Below are positions 7,368-15,552 of a stretch of DNA of 23,072 bases, in pieces. A program made the position numbers and the translations under genes. Numbering within the stretch: position 1 is the first letter of the stretch; the number at the start of each line of letters is the position of its first letter. Under the pieces are notes generated by a model, which ran no database searches, was not told where the DNA came from, and saw only the letters and a list, made by a program, of their open reading frames with translations. Location: positions 1 through 23,072 of IMG/VR virus record IMGVR_UViG_3300030388_001728. One strand, written 5' to 3'. The DNA is from a virus.

Positions 7368-10004
7368 ATGAATGAGATAAAATATACTACGGTTAAAGAC
7401 ATTCAACAAGAGGGAAGTGTTTCAAAAAAACATTTACAAGTTTTAAATTATGAACGTTTAGGTCTTTTACCTAATGATGTTTTAGAAGCTATTGCCGAAG
7501 AAAGAGATGCTGGTCGTTTTCCTCTTGCTTTAGAACCTGTGCCTCCTGAAGAATTTAAAGCATTTATAGATGCTATGAGTACTTTACCAGTAGGAGGTGG
7601 ACCTATTGAGGGGTTAATTGACAATAAAACAGGAGCTAAACTGTTTTTAACTCAAGAAATTGCTTCTAATTTTATTAAAGATAAAGATGTTCAACAAGAA
7701 GCCGCAGCAATTATAGGTGGAATTGCTATTCCTACAATTTTTGGTGGTGGTGCAGGCTTACCTATATCTGTAGCTAATTTTGTTGCAAGATTTCCTCGTA
7801 GAGCAAAAATGGTTATGGCTTTTATTGGAGGCTTTACTGGTGGTGGAGCAACTTCACAAAAAGGTTTTGATGATGGAGGTTTATATCTTGAAGCATTGGG
7901 TTATGGAGTACGAGAAGGAGCTGGAGAAGGTTTTTTTCAAGTACTGCATAAATTATTCCCAGGTATGAAACAGTTTCTTGGAAAAATTATGCAGGGAAAA
8001 AATAAAAATCTTCTTGAAGAAGGGGCAGAAACTGCACAAAAAATTATTAGTGAAGGAGGGGCAACTATTACTCCTGGTCGTTTAAGTAAATCTGGTTTTA
8101 TTGATTTAATGGAACAAGCAGCAGAAGTATCTTATGCAGGAGGAACTAAAATGAGAGTAGCGGGAGAAGAAGCAGCAGAAGTTGCTCAATCTCAATTAGT
8201 AAAATTTGTTACTAAAGAATTTATGGAAAAAACAGGTAAAGAAAGTATAGAAGCTCAATCTAATATGATTACTCATTTTTTAAAAAACGCTTCTGAATCT
8301 GAAATTAATTTAGTTTTAAAAGAATTTTTAGAAAATGGTGGTGCAATGTACAATGCTGCTATTGATACAGCTTATAAGGGAGTAAACAAATCTGTTCAAA
8401 AAGCTGTTGGAAATGCCCAAATTGTAAGCATTAAAAACTTAGAAAATATTTTTAATAGACAAATGAAAATTTTTGGAGGAGAAGCAGGAGATGCTACTGT
8501 AAAATCTATAAGAAGATATATAAAACAATTTAGATCAAAGTATGGAGATTTTGTTGATTTTAATACAGCTAAAGCAATGCGTTCTCAATTACTTGCTAAA
8601 ACAGGTGCCTTTGCTACATCAGGAACAACAACACCAAAATATGTAAATAAGATAGCAGGTATTCTTCAAAATGCCATTACTAAAAATATGAACAAAAGTC
8701 TTAAAGCTTTAGAAGAAAGTGCAACTATAAATAAAGACCTTTTGTCCGATATAATGAAACAATATAAAGCTGCAAACAGTTTATTTAAAGATGGTAAACG
8801 AACTTTTAATAATAGTTTTATTGTGGGATTATTAGGAGGAACTGGAGAAAATGTTACAAAAAAAGGATTAACGGCATCAAGCAAAATTTTTAGTCAATTA
8901 TTTAAATCAGGGGATAAAGGAACAGCCGAGTTTTTCTTTAAACTTTTAGATGATTCAGTAGCTAAAAAACATATTACGAAAGAAGTAGCAAATCAAATAC
9001 GAACAAAAGTTCAAGGATCTTTTTTTGCAAAAATAATGAATGATGCAAGGGATCCTACTACTAATGCTCTTAAAGCTGACAAATTAATTGAAGGTATTGA
9101 TGTTTTAAAGGGTTCAGGAAAAGACATCATAGATGTTATTTTTAAAGGTAATATGCAATCTGTTAAAGGTTTTGAAAGATATGCAAGAGCTATAAAAGTA
9201 GCTACAGATAGAGGCATTGCTTCTAGTAAAGGATCTTTAGTTTTATTTGGTCTTCAAGCAGGAGCTTTAATTGGAGGGGTAACAAGCCTTAATTTATTGT
9301 CATCGGATTGGAGTGCTGGGGAAACTGCTAGTGCTGGGGCTCTTTCTTTGGCTGTTTTAGGAGGCCCATATGCTATAGCTAAAGCCTTTACTAATCCTAA
9401 ATTTGTTAATAATTTAATTAATCTTCAACTTTCAAAATCAGGAACTAATCAATATGCAAGATATGCAACTCAAGTTGTAAATTCTTTGGTACAAAATGGA
9501 TTGGTTGATCCTGTAGTAGCAAACAGATTTGTTGATAAAGCACAAGCGGCAGGTATTTTTAAAGAAGTAGATGTTAATAAAATGGATTGGTATAATTCTA
9601 ATGACGATCCACAAGCCACAGAAACAGTAGAAGAATCCGAAGTTACAGAAGCAGATAAAAAATTAGATTTATTTACTGAAAATGCAGGAGACGATATAGA
9701 TACTGACCAAGGATTTTTAGATGAAATTAATGGAGAAGCAATAGTAGAAGAAACTGTTAGTGATAGACAGCCGGGTTTAGAAGAAGCTGTTACAACAGAA
9801 GAAGTTATTGATATCCCTGAACCAAATACAGAAATGATGTCAACAGAAGTAATTCAACCTCTTAGTAGTCCTGCTGGAATGCCTTTTGATCCAGAAATGT
9901 CTACAACAGATAAACTAGAAGAAGTAGGTTTACCTGTGTTTGCTAATAAAGGTGGAATTATGTCTTTAATGGGGCCAAGAAAACCAAAACAAATGGTGGC
10001 ATAA
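7368..10004 (+). CDS. Large predicted DNA-ejection/internal virion protein with hydrophobic segments
   Basis: This encodes 878 residues, starting 3 bases after the previous stop; no clear Shine-Dalgarno is seen, so coupling is likely. Two Gly/Ala-rich hydrophobic regions stand out: residues about 112-162 (AAAIIGGIAIPTIFGGGAG, MVMAFIGGFTGGG) and about 621-672 (SLVLFGLQAGALIGGV through LSLAVLGGPYAIAKAF). Between them is a long helical part with GAMYNAAIDTAYKGV and a FNTAKAMRSQLLAKTG stretch. That arrangement resembles large phage ejection proteins that partition into the host envelope. The C terminus is acidic (residues about 740-830), then ends with NKGGIMSLMGPRKP, echoing the GG-hydrophobic pattern of the preceding genes. 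I see no transglycosylase or peptidase motif. The ejection role is inference; no family name can be given from sight. Confidence 0.6.
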   Translation: MNEIKYTTVKDIQQEGSVSKKHLQVLNYERLGLLPNDVLEAIAEERDAGRFPLALEPVPPEEFKAFIDAMSTLPVGGGPIEGLIDNKTGAKLFLTQEIASNFIKDKDVQQEAAAIIGGIAIPTIFGGGAGLPISVANFVARFPRRAKMVMAFIGGFTGGGATSQKGFDDGGLYLEALGYGVREGAGEGFFQVLHKLFPGMKQFLGKIMQGKNKNLLEEGAETAQKIISEGGATITPGRLSKSGFIDLMEQAAEVSYAGGTKMRVAGEEAAEVAQSQLVKFVTKEFMEKTGKESIEAQSNMITHFLKNASESEINLVLKEFLENGGAMYNAAIDTAYKGVNKSVQKAVGNAQIVSIKNLENIFNRQMKIFGGEAGDATVKSIRRYIKQFRSKYGDFVDFNTAKAMRSQLLAKTGAFATSGTTTPKYVNKIAGILQNAITKNMNKSLKALEESATINKDLLSDIMKQYKAANSLFKDGKRTFNNSFIVGLLGGTGENVTKKGLTASSKIFSQLFKSGDKGTAEFFFKLLDDSVAKKHITKEVANQIRTKVQGSFFAKIMNDARDPTTNALKADKLIEGIDVLKGSGKDIIDVIFKGNMQSVKGFERYARAIKVATDRGIASSKGSLVLFGLQAGALIGGVTSLNLLSSDWSAGETASAGALSLAVLGGPYAIAKAFTNPKFVNNLINLQLSKSGTNQYARYATQVVNSLVQNGLVDPVVANRFVDKAQAAGIFKEVDVNKMDWYNSNDDPQATETVEESEVTEADKKLDLFTENAGDDIDTDQGFLDEINGEAIVEETVSDRQPGLEEAVTTEEVIDIPEPNTEMMSTEVIQPLSSPAGMPFDPEMSTTDKLEEVGLPVFANKGGIMSLMGPRKPKQMVA

Positions 10005-11354
10005 ATGGGTTGGTTTGGATTTGGAAAAAGTAAAAAGAAAAGCAAAGATGCTAATACTAATTCATCAAGTTCAAATTACAGTTCTGATAATTATTTACAA
10101 GCATCTGGAATAGGTAGTCAAATTGCTAATGATCAAATTGATACTTTAATTGCTAATAAAGATAACTTACAAAATCAAGCAGGCACAGTTAATGTAAACC
10201 CAAAGTTTAACGATTTTTTAGAAAGAAATAAAAGAGATGATGGCTCTTATAATTCTGCAGCTCAAGCTATTATAAATCAATATGATACTGGAACAAATGC
10301 TTACCAACAAGAGATGCAGAAGATTATTAATAGTAGTCCTTCCGCAGCTCAAGCTTACAAAAAAAGATTTCCTATATCTTCTGGAATTGCAAAATTAGCG
10401 GGGGCAGCTACTAATCTTATTCCTGGTGTAGGAATGGCAAAAGGAATTTTAAAAGTTTTAGGTAATTTTGGCAAAGGAACAAAAAATATTTTTAATCAAG
10501 CAAAAACAGGTATTACAAGTTCTGGTGCTTATAATGATTTTAAAGACTTAATTACTAAAGACGAAAAGCCTCCAACAGATATGGGTACCCGAAAAAGCAA
10601 TATAGATTATGATGATGCAAGTAATCCAAGAGGAATAAACATGGCTGATATTTCTGGTCCTTCTACATCAACAGATATTATAGAAATAAAAGACAACAAA
10701 GTTAAGACAAAAGATAATATTGACAAAGTAAATAATGCTCAAAAAACTTTAACAGAAGCTTTAGATGTACAGAACTTTAAAAGAACATTAGATAATCCTT
10801 CTGCTATTGAAACTTTACCTGTTAATTTTAAATCAACATTAGATAAACTCTTACAAAATAATCAATTAAATTCAAGCGAGATCCTTAGATCCCAACAATT
10901 ACTAAGAGATTTTTCTACTCCTAGCACTGTAGGACCTGTTACTAATGGATATAATAATTCAGGGATTACTAATACCCTACCTACTAATCAAATAGCAGGG
11001 GGATTTGGCACAGGATTAGAATATCTTTTAAATAATGAAGCAATAGAAAAAAGAAGTGGCTCAAAGGGAGTAAATTTAAATACATTGGGTAAAATTCAAG
11101 AGGGTATAGGAACAATAGATAATAATTTAAATAAATTTAATATTGATTTAAATAATATAGGGCTTAATAATAATTTTGGTCAAGGCTTAACTAGTGGGTA
11201 TAATGCTATTAAATCTACTCAAGATGGAAAAGGTTTTGATGTAGATATTAATAATAGAAGATTAGAGTACAATAAAGATTTTTTAAATGGTAAGATTAAT
11301 ACTTATATTGATCCAGAAAATGTCGGAATTGGTTGGAGTACATCAATTGGATAA
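10005..11354 (+). CDS. Asn-rich predicted virion protein, 449 aa
   Basis: The start codon directly abuts the preceding stop. The N terminus is Trp/Gly then strongly basic (MGWFGFGKSKKKSKD), followed by a Ser/Asn-rich linker. Residues about 123-155 form an amphipathic or weakly hydrophobic segment (SSGIAKLAGAATNLIPGVGM) with a Lys-rich follow-on. The rest is polar and Asn/Thr-rich, becoming very Asn-rich near the C terminus (LNNIGLNNNFGQG), which suggests beta-solenoid-like or flexible structure. The 'MGxFG-K/S-rich' beginning is common in phage internal proteins beside the tape-measure/ejection cluster. I recognise no catalytic motif. It ends inside the start of the membrane/coiled-coil gene. 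A structural role is inferred from neighbours. Confidence 0.55.
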   Translation: MGWFGFGKSKKKSKDANTNSSSSNYSSDNYLQASGIGSQIANDQIDTLIANKDNLQNQAGTVNVNPKFNDFLERNKRDDGSYNSAAQAIINQYDTGTNAYQQEMQKIINSSPSAAQAYKKRFPISSGIAKLAGAATNLIPGVGMAKGILKVLGNFGKGTKNIFNQAKTGITSSGAYNDFKDLITKDEKPPTDMGTRKSNIDYDDASNPRGINMADISGPSTSTDIIEIKDNKVKTKDNIDKVNNAQKTLTEALDVQNFKRTLDNPSAIETLPVNFKSTLDKLLQNNQLNSSEILRSQQLLRDFSTPSTVGPVTNGYNNSGITNTLPTNQIAGGFGTGLEYLLNNEAIEKRSGSKGVNLNTLGKIQEGIGTIDNNLNKFNIDLNNIGLNNNFGQGLTSGYNAIKSTQDGKGFDVDINNRRLEYNKDFLNGKINTYIDPENVGIGWSTSIG

Positions 11355-11556
11355 GGATTTTAATTTAAGAAATGTGGTATGGTTCTCCATGATCCTTGTG
11401 AGTGCCGGGATTGTTTATGGTATGTTGTCTCAAAAAGTAATAGCTTTAGAAACAAAACAATCTCAATTAGAAATGATAATACTCCAAGACATACCAGAAA
11501 TAAAAGAACGCGTGATACGACTTGAAGTATTATTAGAACAAATTATAGAGAGTTAA
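11347..11556 (+). CDS. Holin-like small membrane/coiled-coil protein
   Basis: I choose the TTG at 11347 (GGAG 8 bases upstream), giving 69 residues and an 8-base overlap with the previous gene. The ATG at 11320 is an alternative nine codons earlier, with a poorer ribosome site. The protein has a short charged N terminus (MDKDFNLRN) and one transmembrane helix at about residues 9-26 (VVWFSMILVSAGIVYGML). A heptad-rich coiled coil follows (KVIALETKQSQLEMII...IRLEVLLEQIIES). This single-span plus coiled-coil layout is like XhlA-type or other accessory lysis proteins, and the position at the end of the late block fits. No endolysin is visible beside it, so a lysis role is tentative; a membrane-anchored virion or spanin-like factor is possible. 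Confidence 0.6.
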   Translation: MDKDFNLRNVVWFSMILVSAGIVYGMLSQKVIALETKQSQLEMIILQDIPEIKERVIRLEVLLEQIIES

Positions 11557-11559
11557 TTT

Positions 11560-11790
11560 TTATATATCTCCATGTAATTTTTCTGATAATTTTTCACTAT
11601 CATCATAAGAAAAAAGAACTTTTTCCTCTGATTCTTCATCAATATTATTTGGAATCTTGATACTAGATATTTCCCTAGTCCATTTATAAGCTAACTCCAT
11701 ATCATCTATTTCATTAGTAATTTTATTTTTAAATTCTAATAAAACATGAATTAAGATATTTCTTTCTTTTTTACTTAATTTAATATTCAT
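11560..11790 (-). CDS. Small acidic hypothetical protein, 76 aa
   Basis: This encodes 76 residues with a good AGGAGA Shine-Dalgarno before the ATG. The product opens with a basic helix (MNIKLSKKERNILIHVLLEF), then EIDDMELAYKWTREISS, and ends in an acidic tail (DEESEEKVLFSYDDSEKLSEKL). I recognise no family. It is the last gene on the leftward strand and ends 3 bases from the stop of the convergent holin-like gene. It has its own promoter region (11801-11840), separate from the replication operon, so it is likely expressed at a different time or level from polA. The charge pattern (basic front, acidic tail) would suit a small regulator or inhibitor, but that is speculation. Confidence 0.65.
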   Translation of the reverse strand: MNIKLSKKERNILIHVLLEFKNKITNEIDDMELAYKWTREISSIKIPNNIDEESEEKVLFSYDDSEKLSEKLHGDI

Positions 11791-11800
11791 AATTTCTCCT

Positions 11801-11840
11801 TTATATTATATTATATTATATTATATTATACTAAAGTCAA
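11801..11840 (-). promoter_or_regulatory. Promoter with six TTATA pentamers forming overlapping -10 boxes
   Basis: Positions 11801-11830 are six perfect TTATA units, read on the - strand as TATAA repeats. Every junction therefore forms a perfect TATAAT. A TTGACT -35 element lies at 11840-11835, 4 bases beyond the array. In-phase TATAAT boxes fall at spacers of 14 and 19 bases from it (17 is optimal). The only gene it can drive is the 76-residue one, whose ribosome site starts immediately after the array. Promoter identity is strong by sequence but untested. Confidence 0.65.
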
Positions 11841-11865
11841 GAAAATAATTTTTATGAAAAAAAAT

Positions 11866-13731
11866 CTAAGTTGCATCTCCCCACGATTTTCCTACATCGC
11901 AATCAACTTTACTTGGCACAGACAAAGAAATACAGTTTTGCATTATCTCCATAATTTTATTTTTTACTTTTTCAGAACCATCAAAACTTAAAGTGAGTTC
12001 ATCATGAATTTGTATTAGAGGAGTCAATCCTTCTTTATATAATTCTATCATTGCTTGTTTTGTTTGATCGGCTGCTGATCCTTGAATTAATCTGTTCAAT
12101 GCTTTGTAAGTCCCCGCTCTTTTTAAATGATGATGTTTTCCATATTTTATTTTAGCTTGATCTAAAGGTAAAGCCTTAAATACACCAAAGGTAGTTGGTT
12201 CCCATAAATCAAACCGACATTTTCTGCCTTTTAAAGTTGAGACATAACCTTCACTATTAGCATAAGTAGAAACCCTCATTGCTAAATCCTTAACAAAAGG
12301 AACTTTAATATTGTACTCTGATAATATTTCTTTTGCAACAGTAACATCAACTTGTAATTCATTAGAAAGTTTGTTTACACCCATACCATAAAACAAGCCT
12401 AAATTAATAGTTTTAGCTTGATCTCTTTCTATATTAGCAATGTCAGCTACAATATTATGGAAATCAGCATTAGGATTTTTTTGATATTCATCTACAATAG
12501 TCTTTGCTCCACTACATCCAAGTTTAAAAGCATAGTGTGACGCGATCCGTGGTTCTTGTTGAGAGTAATCAAAACTACCCCAGATCTCTCCTTCTTCAGG
12601 TAAAAATAATCCTCGAATTTGTTTTTTAATTTCTTTATTACGAGAAGGTAATTGTTGTAAGTTTGGATTAGAATAACTTAACCTCCCTGACACTGTTCCT
12701 GATTGGCCATCTCTCATCTGATGGATACTTGCATGTATCCTGCCTGTTGCTCCATGATGAATAATAGTGTCTAAAAAAGTAGATTGAACTTTATTTATTT
12801 CCCTTGCACTTTGTATTTTTTGAGCAATGGGGTGAGGATGCTTTAATAAAAAATCTTTTGTAAAACTAGGTGCCCCTGTTTTCTCTGTTCGTGGGTATTT
12901 TATTTTAAGTTTGTCAAAAACTTTTTGAATTGAATTTGCAGCCCAAATATCCACTGCAATACCCGTGTCTGCAAGAATACTACCCAGTATCTTCTTTTCT
13001 GTAACTTTAAAACTTTTTTTATAACTTGCTGCTTTTTCAACATCAACACGTACTCCTTTTTTAATCATTTCAAAAATAATAGGAATTAATTCCATTTCTA
13101 ATTTGTAAACACTTGTTAAACTTTCTTTTTCTATAATAGGCCTCATGTGATGGTATAGTCGTAAAGTTAAATCAGCATCTTGCTCTGCATACGTCCCTAC
13201 AAAAATAGCAGGTAATTTATACATTTCACTTTTAGGATTAACTCCAAATTCTACAGCAGCTTGCTTTAACAAATTCTCATCTTTGTATTCATTAAGCATA
13301 TCTTTTCCTACAGCGTTTAATGCATACGAAAATTTATTCTCATTAATGATAGGAGCCATGATCATTGTGTCAACAATTGGTCCTTTAACATCAATTCCTT
13401 CAGCATAAAGCCAACCTAAATCATAAAGAGCATTATGAGCTACTTTTATAGCATCATTTTGCATTAATTTTTTAAACCATGCCATAACGCGCTTACGATC
13501 CCAATTGAAGCCATTTTCGTGTCTTATGGGGTAATACCCCTTCCAGCCTTCTACAGCGACAGCTACACCTATGATATGACCTTTTTTTATTGTCCACCCT
13601 GGACCATTGGTCTTCAATTCAGGATCATATGTCTCTAAATCAAATGCAATGACTTTTGCGTCGGATAAATCAGGTAACTCATGTGGAGGTACCCATTCTG
13701 ATTGTGTAAATCCAAAATTATGTTGCATCAT
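11866..13731 (-). CDS. polA: Family A DNA polymerase with 3'-5' exonuclease domain
   Basis: This 621-residue protein is the replicative polymerase. The N-terminal DnaQ-like proofreading domain has Exo I D31/E33 (AFDLET), Exo II N100/D104 (AHNALYD) and Exo III Y181/D185 (YAEQD). The polymerase domain has the VSGRLSYSNPNLQQLP signature (348-362), motif A FDYSQQEPR with catalytic D388, motif B R436...K440...Y448 (RDQAKTINLGLFYG) and motif C HDE at 576-578. All catalytic residues are present. There is no 5' nuclease domain, as usual for phage enzymes of this length. The residue equivalent to E. coli Pol I Phe762 is Leu444. Motif A has Gln-Glu-Pro in place of Ile-Glu-Leu. The gene overlaps the upstream DUF6378-like gene by 14 bases and ends the replication operon. 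Confidence 0.96.
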   Translation of the reverse strand: MMQHNFGFTQSEWVPPHELPDLSDAKVIAFDLETYDPELKTNGPGWTIKKGHIIGVAVAVEGWKGYYPIRHENGFNWDRKRVMAWFKKLMQNDAIKVAHNALYDLGWLYAEGIDVKGPIVDTMIMAPIINENKFSYALNAVGKDMLNEYKDENLLKQAAVEFGVNPKSEMYKLPAIFVGTYAEQDADLTLRLYHHMRPIIEKESLTSVYKLEMELIPIIFEMIKKGVRVDVEKAASYKKSFKVTEKKILGSILADTGIAVDIWAANSIQKVFDKLKIKYPRTEKTGAPSFTKDFLLKHPHPIAQKIQSAREINKVQSTFLDTIIHHGATGRIHASIHQMRDGQSGTVSGRLSYSNPNLQQLPSRNKEIKKQIRGLFLPEEGEIWGSFDYSQQEPRIASHYAFKLGCSGAKTIVDEYQKNPNADFHNIVADIANIERDQAKTINLGLFYGMGVNKLSNELQVDVTVAKEILSEYNIKVPFVKDLAMRVSTYANSEGYVSTLKGRKCRFDLWEPTTFGVFKALPLDQAKIKYGKHHHLKRAGTYKALNRLIQGSAADQTKQAMIELYKEGLTPLIQIHDELTLSFDGSEKVKNKIMEIMQNCISLSVPSKVDCDVGKSWGDAT

Positions 13732-14065
13732 TTTTTTCCTTTATATATTTTGCTGTTTCTCTTCCTCGTTTTTCACCTTCTGATTCAAACGATTTGTCTT
13801 TCGTGGTTCGTGCTTCAATTTCTGCAGCTATGCACGCATAAGCTGCCATATCAATGTAACTATCTTTTTTATGTTGATTCATGAGACGTGCTACTTTTAC
13901 CAAAGCCATACAGATAGCAACATCATGTGCTGTAATTTTTTTCTTTAAAAATATAGACCAGAAGTCTGCAATGTTTTGATGATTTTTTAATTTGTCTCCG
14001 TAGTCTGTTTGTCTATCACCACCAATTAATTTCTTTGCTTCATCTAAAAGTTCTTGCGATATCAT
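13718..14065 (-). CDS. DUF6378-like phage protein
   Basis: This encodes 115 residues. The visible pattern is GDRQTDYGDKLKNHQNIADFW near the N terminus, then ITAHDVAICMALVKVARL, followed by KKDSYIDMAAYACIAAEIEAR. The GDR..DYG, the W...L, the DVA..M.L.K.AR and the DS.ID.A.Y.. elements match the phage protein family I know as DUF6378, which is usually found among replication genes and has no settled function. The protein is all-helical, with conserved acidic residues that could bind a metal or nucleotide, like all-alpha NTP pyrophosphohydrolases. That comparison is a guess. The start overlaps the helicase stop (ATGA) and the stop overlaps the polA start by 14 bases. It is translated as part of the replication operon without a visible ribosome site of its own. 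Confidence 0.75.
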   Translation of the reverse strand: MISQELLDEAKKLIGGDRQTDYGDKLKNHQNIADFWSIFLKKKITAHDVAICMALVKVARLMNQHKKDSYIDMAAYACIAAEIEARTTKDKSFESEGEKRGRETAKYIKEKNDAT

Positions 14066-15552
14066 ATCAAATAACCGTCTGCTGTTGATGCTTCTACAAT
14101 ATATAAATTTTCTTTAGCTCTAGTAAAAGCCACATAAAAAACTCTATGCTCATCATCAGGATTTTTAACATAAGCTCTATAAACTAATCTACCAAGATCC
14201 AATAAGACAACAACATTATCACACTCACCACCTTTAGCTTGATGTATAGTCGATACACGGATTCTTGGTTCACCTTTTATATCTTCTCCTATTCGCTCTA
14301 ATCTTCTTAAATAAGCAATATCAAACTCAGTAATCTTATCCATTACCTCATGCCATTCTCCATCTACAAGAAGACCATGATCTTTTTTCAAATCTTCTAA
14401 GTTAAATAAAGATTCTTCATCTTTTCCTTTAAATGTTTTACCTCCTCTTTTAATACCTGTACCTGATTTAATTTTATTATATAAATTTTTTACCTCTAAT
14501 AAAGATATAGGAGTCCCATTTTTTAAACGTCGCCAAGTATCAATAGCATCTAAGGTTGAAGGAACAACGGGTCGATGTTCTCCTCTTCCATACCATAAAC
14601 CACTATCTTTTAAAAAAGACTCTATTTTTTCATTTCTAATTTTTTTTGTTCTACCTAATATTAACCAATTACCGCTAGATAAATCCACATGTTTTAAGTC
14701 AGCTACTTGATTAATTTTTCCTTCCTCCTCTTTAGGTTTCCAAACTTTTTCTCTTCTGTTTCTAACTTTGGAAATAATACGATTAGCTAATTCATAAACA
14801 GTTTTTGGACAACGATAAGACTTATTAAGCACTGTAACATTTCCTTCTAAGTTAATAAAACGATCAACATCAGCACCTGACCAACGAAAAATAGCTTGAT
14901 CATCATCTCCAGCTATATAAGTTTGTTTACTATTTTTAATTAATTTATCTACCATATTATATTGTATTCGAGGCATATCTTGTGCTTCATCGATAAAAAG
15001 AACATCAAACTGTGTACTAAACGTGTCAGTAGTGTAATTGACAATCATATCCGTAAAATCAAATAAATTATTTTCTTTCTTATAATCAATAATGCATCGA
15101 TTAAGATAATCTAATTTAGGCCAATTAATTGTATGATCCCCACTATTCCATGCATCTTCCAAAGAAATATCTTGTAATCTAGACATATTAATTAAATTAA
15201 CAAATTTATGATTAGAATTAGAATAAATTGAATCGTCATTTGTATCAAAAACTAAATCAAAACCTATAAGACTTGATAATTCTTTCCAATGTTTAGATTT
15301 CATTAAATTATTTCTATCAACAGGGAGGCCTCTATAGGCAAAACTATGTAGGGTTCTAAAGTGAACTAAATCATCTTTACTTGCTTGAAATTTATCACGA
15401 GCTCTATCTCTAGCTTCATAAGCAGCTTTCTTAGAAAATGAAAAAAATCCAATTTTATCCCAAGAAACACCTTGTTCTTTTTTCTGCCTACAAATATCTA
15501 AAAGCTTAGTGGTTTTCCCTGTGCCTGGTGGTCCTAAAATTATATTAATCAT
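14062..15552 (-). CDS. UvrD/Rep-like superfamily 1 DNA helicase
   Basis: This 496-residue ATP-dependent helicase has every SF1 motif: motif I GPPGTGKTT (7-15), motif Ia FSFSKKAAYEA (38-48) and FRTLHSF (65-71), motif II DEAQD (188-192) and motif III GDDDQAIFRW (215-224). Motif IV is SYRCP (245-249), motif V STIHQAKGGE (434-443) and motif VI VAFTRAKENLYI (474-485). It is shorter than bacterial UvrD/PcrA (about 700 residues), so the accessory 1B/2B domains are reduced, as in phage enzymes such as Dda. It probably unwinds DNA during replication or recombination, moving 3'-5' if UvrD-like. It lies between primase and polymerase genes, overlapping the primase stop by 4 bases. No recognisable DnaB-type replicative helicase is present in the window. 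Confidence 0.93.
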   Translation of the reverse strand: MINIILGPPGTGKTTKLLDICRQKKEQGVSWDKIGFFSFSKKAAYEARDRARDKFQASKDDLVHFRTLHSFAYRGLPVDRNNLMKSKHWKELSSLIGFDLVFDTNDDSIYSNSNHKFVNLINMSRLQDISLEDAWNSGDHTINWPKLDYLNRCIIDYKKENNLFDFTDMIVNYTTDTFSTQFDVLFIDEAQDMPRIQYNMVDKLIKNSKQTYIAGDDDQAIFRWSGADVDRFINLEGNVTVLNKSYRCPKTVYELANRIISKVRNRREKVWKPKEEEGKINQVADLKHVDLSSGNWLILGRTKKIRNEKIESFLKDSGLWYGRGEHRPVVPSTLDAIDTWRRLKNGTPISLLEVKNLYNKIKSGTGIKRGGKTFKGKDEESLFNLEDLKKDHGLLVDGEWHEVMDKITEFDIAYLRRLERIGEDIKGEPRIRVSTIHQAKGGECDNVVVLLDLGRLVYRAYVKNPDDEHRVFYVAFTRAKENLYIVEASTADGYLI

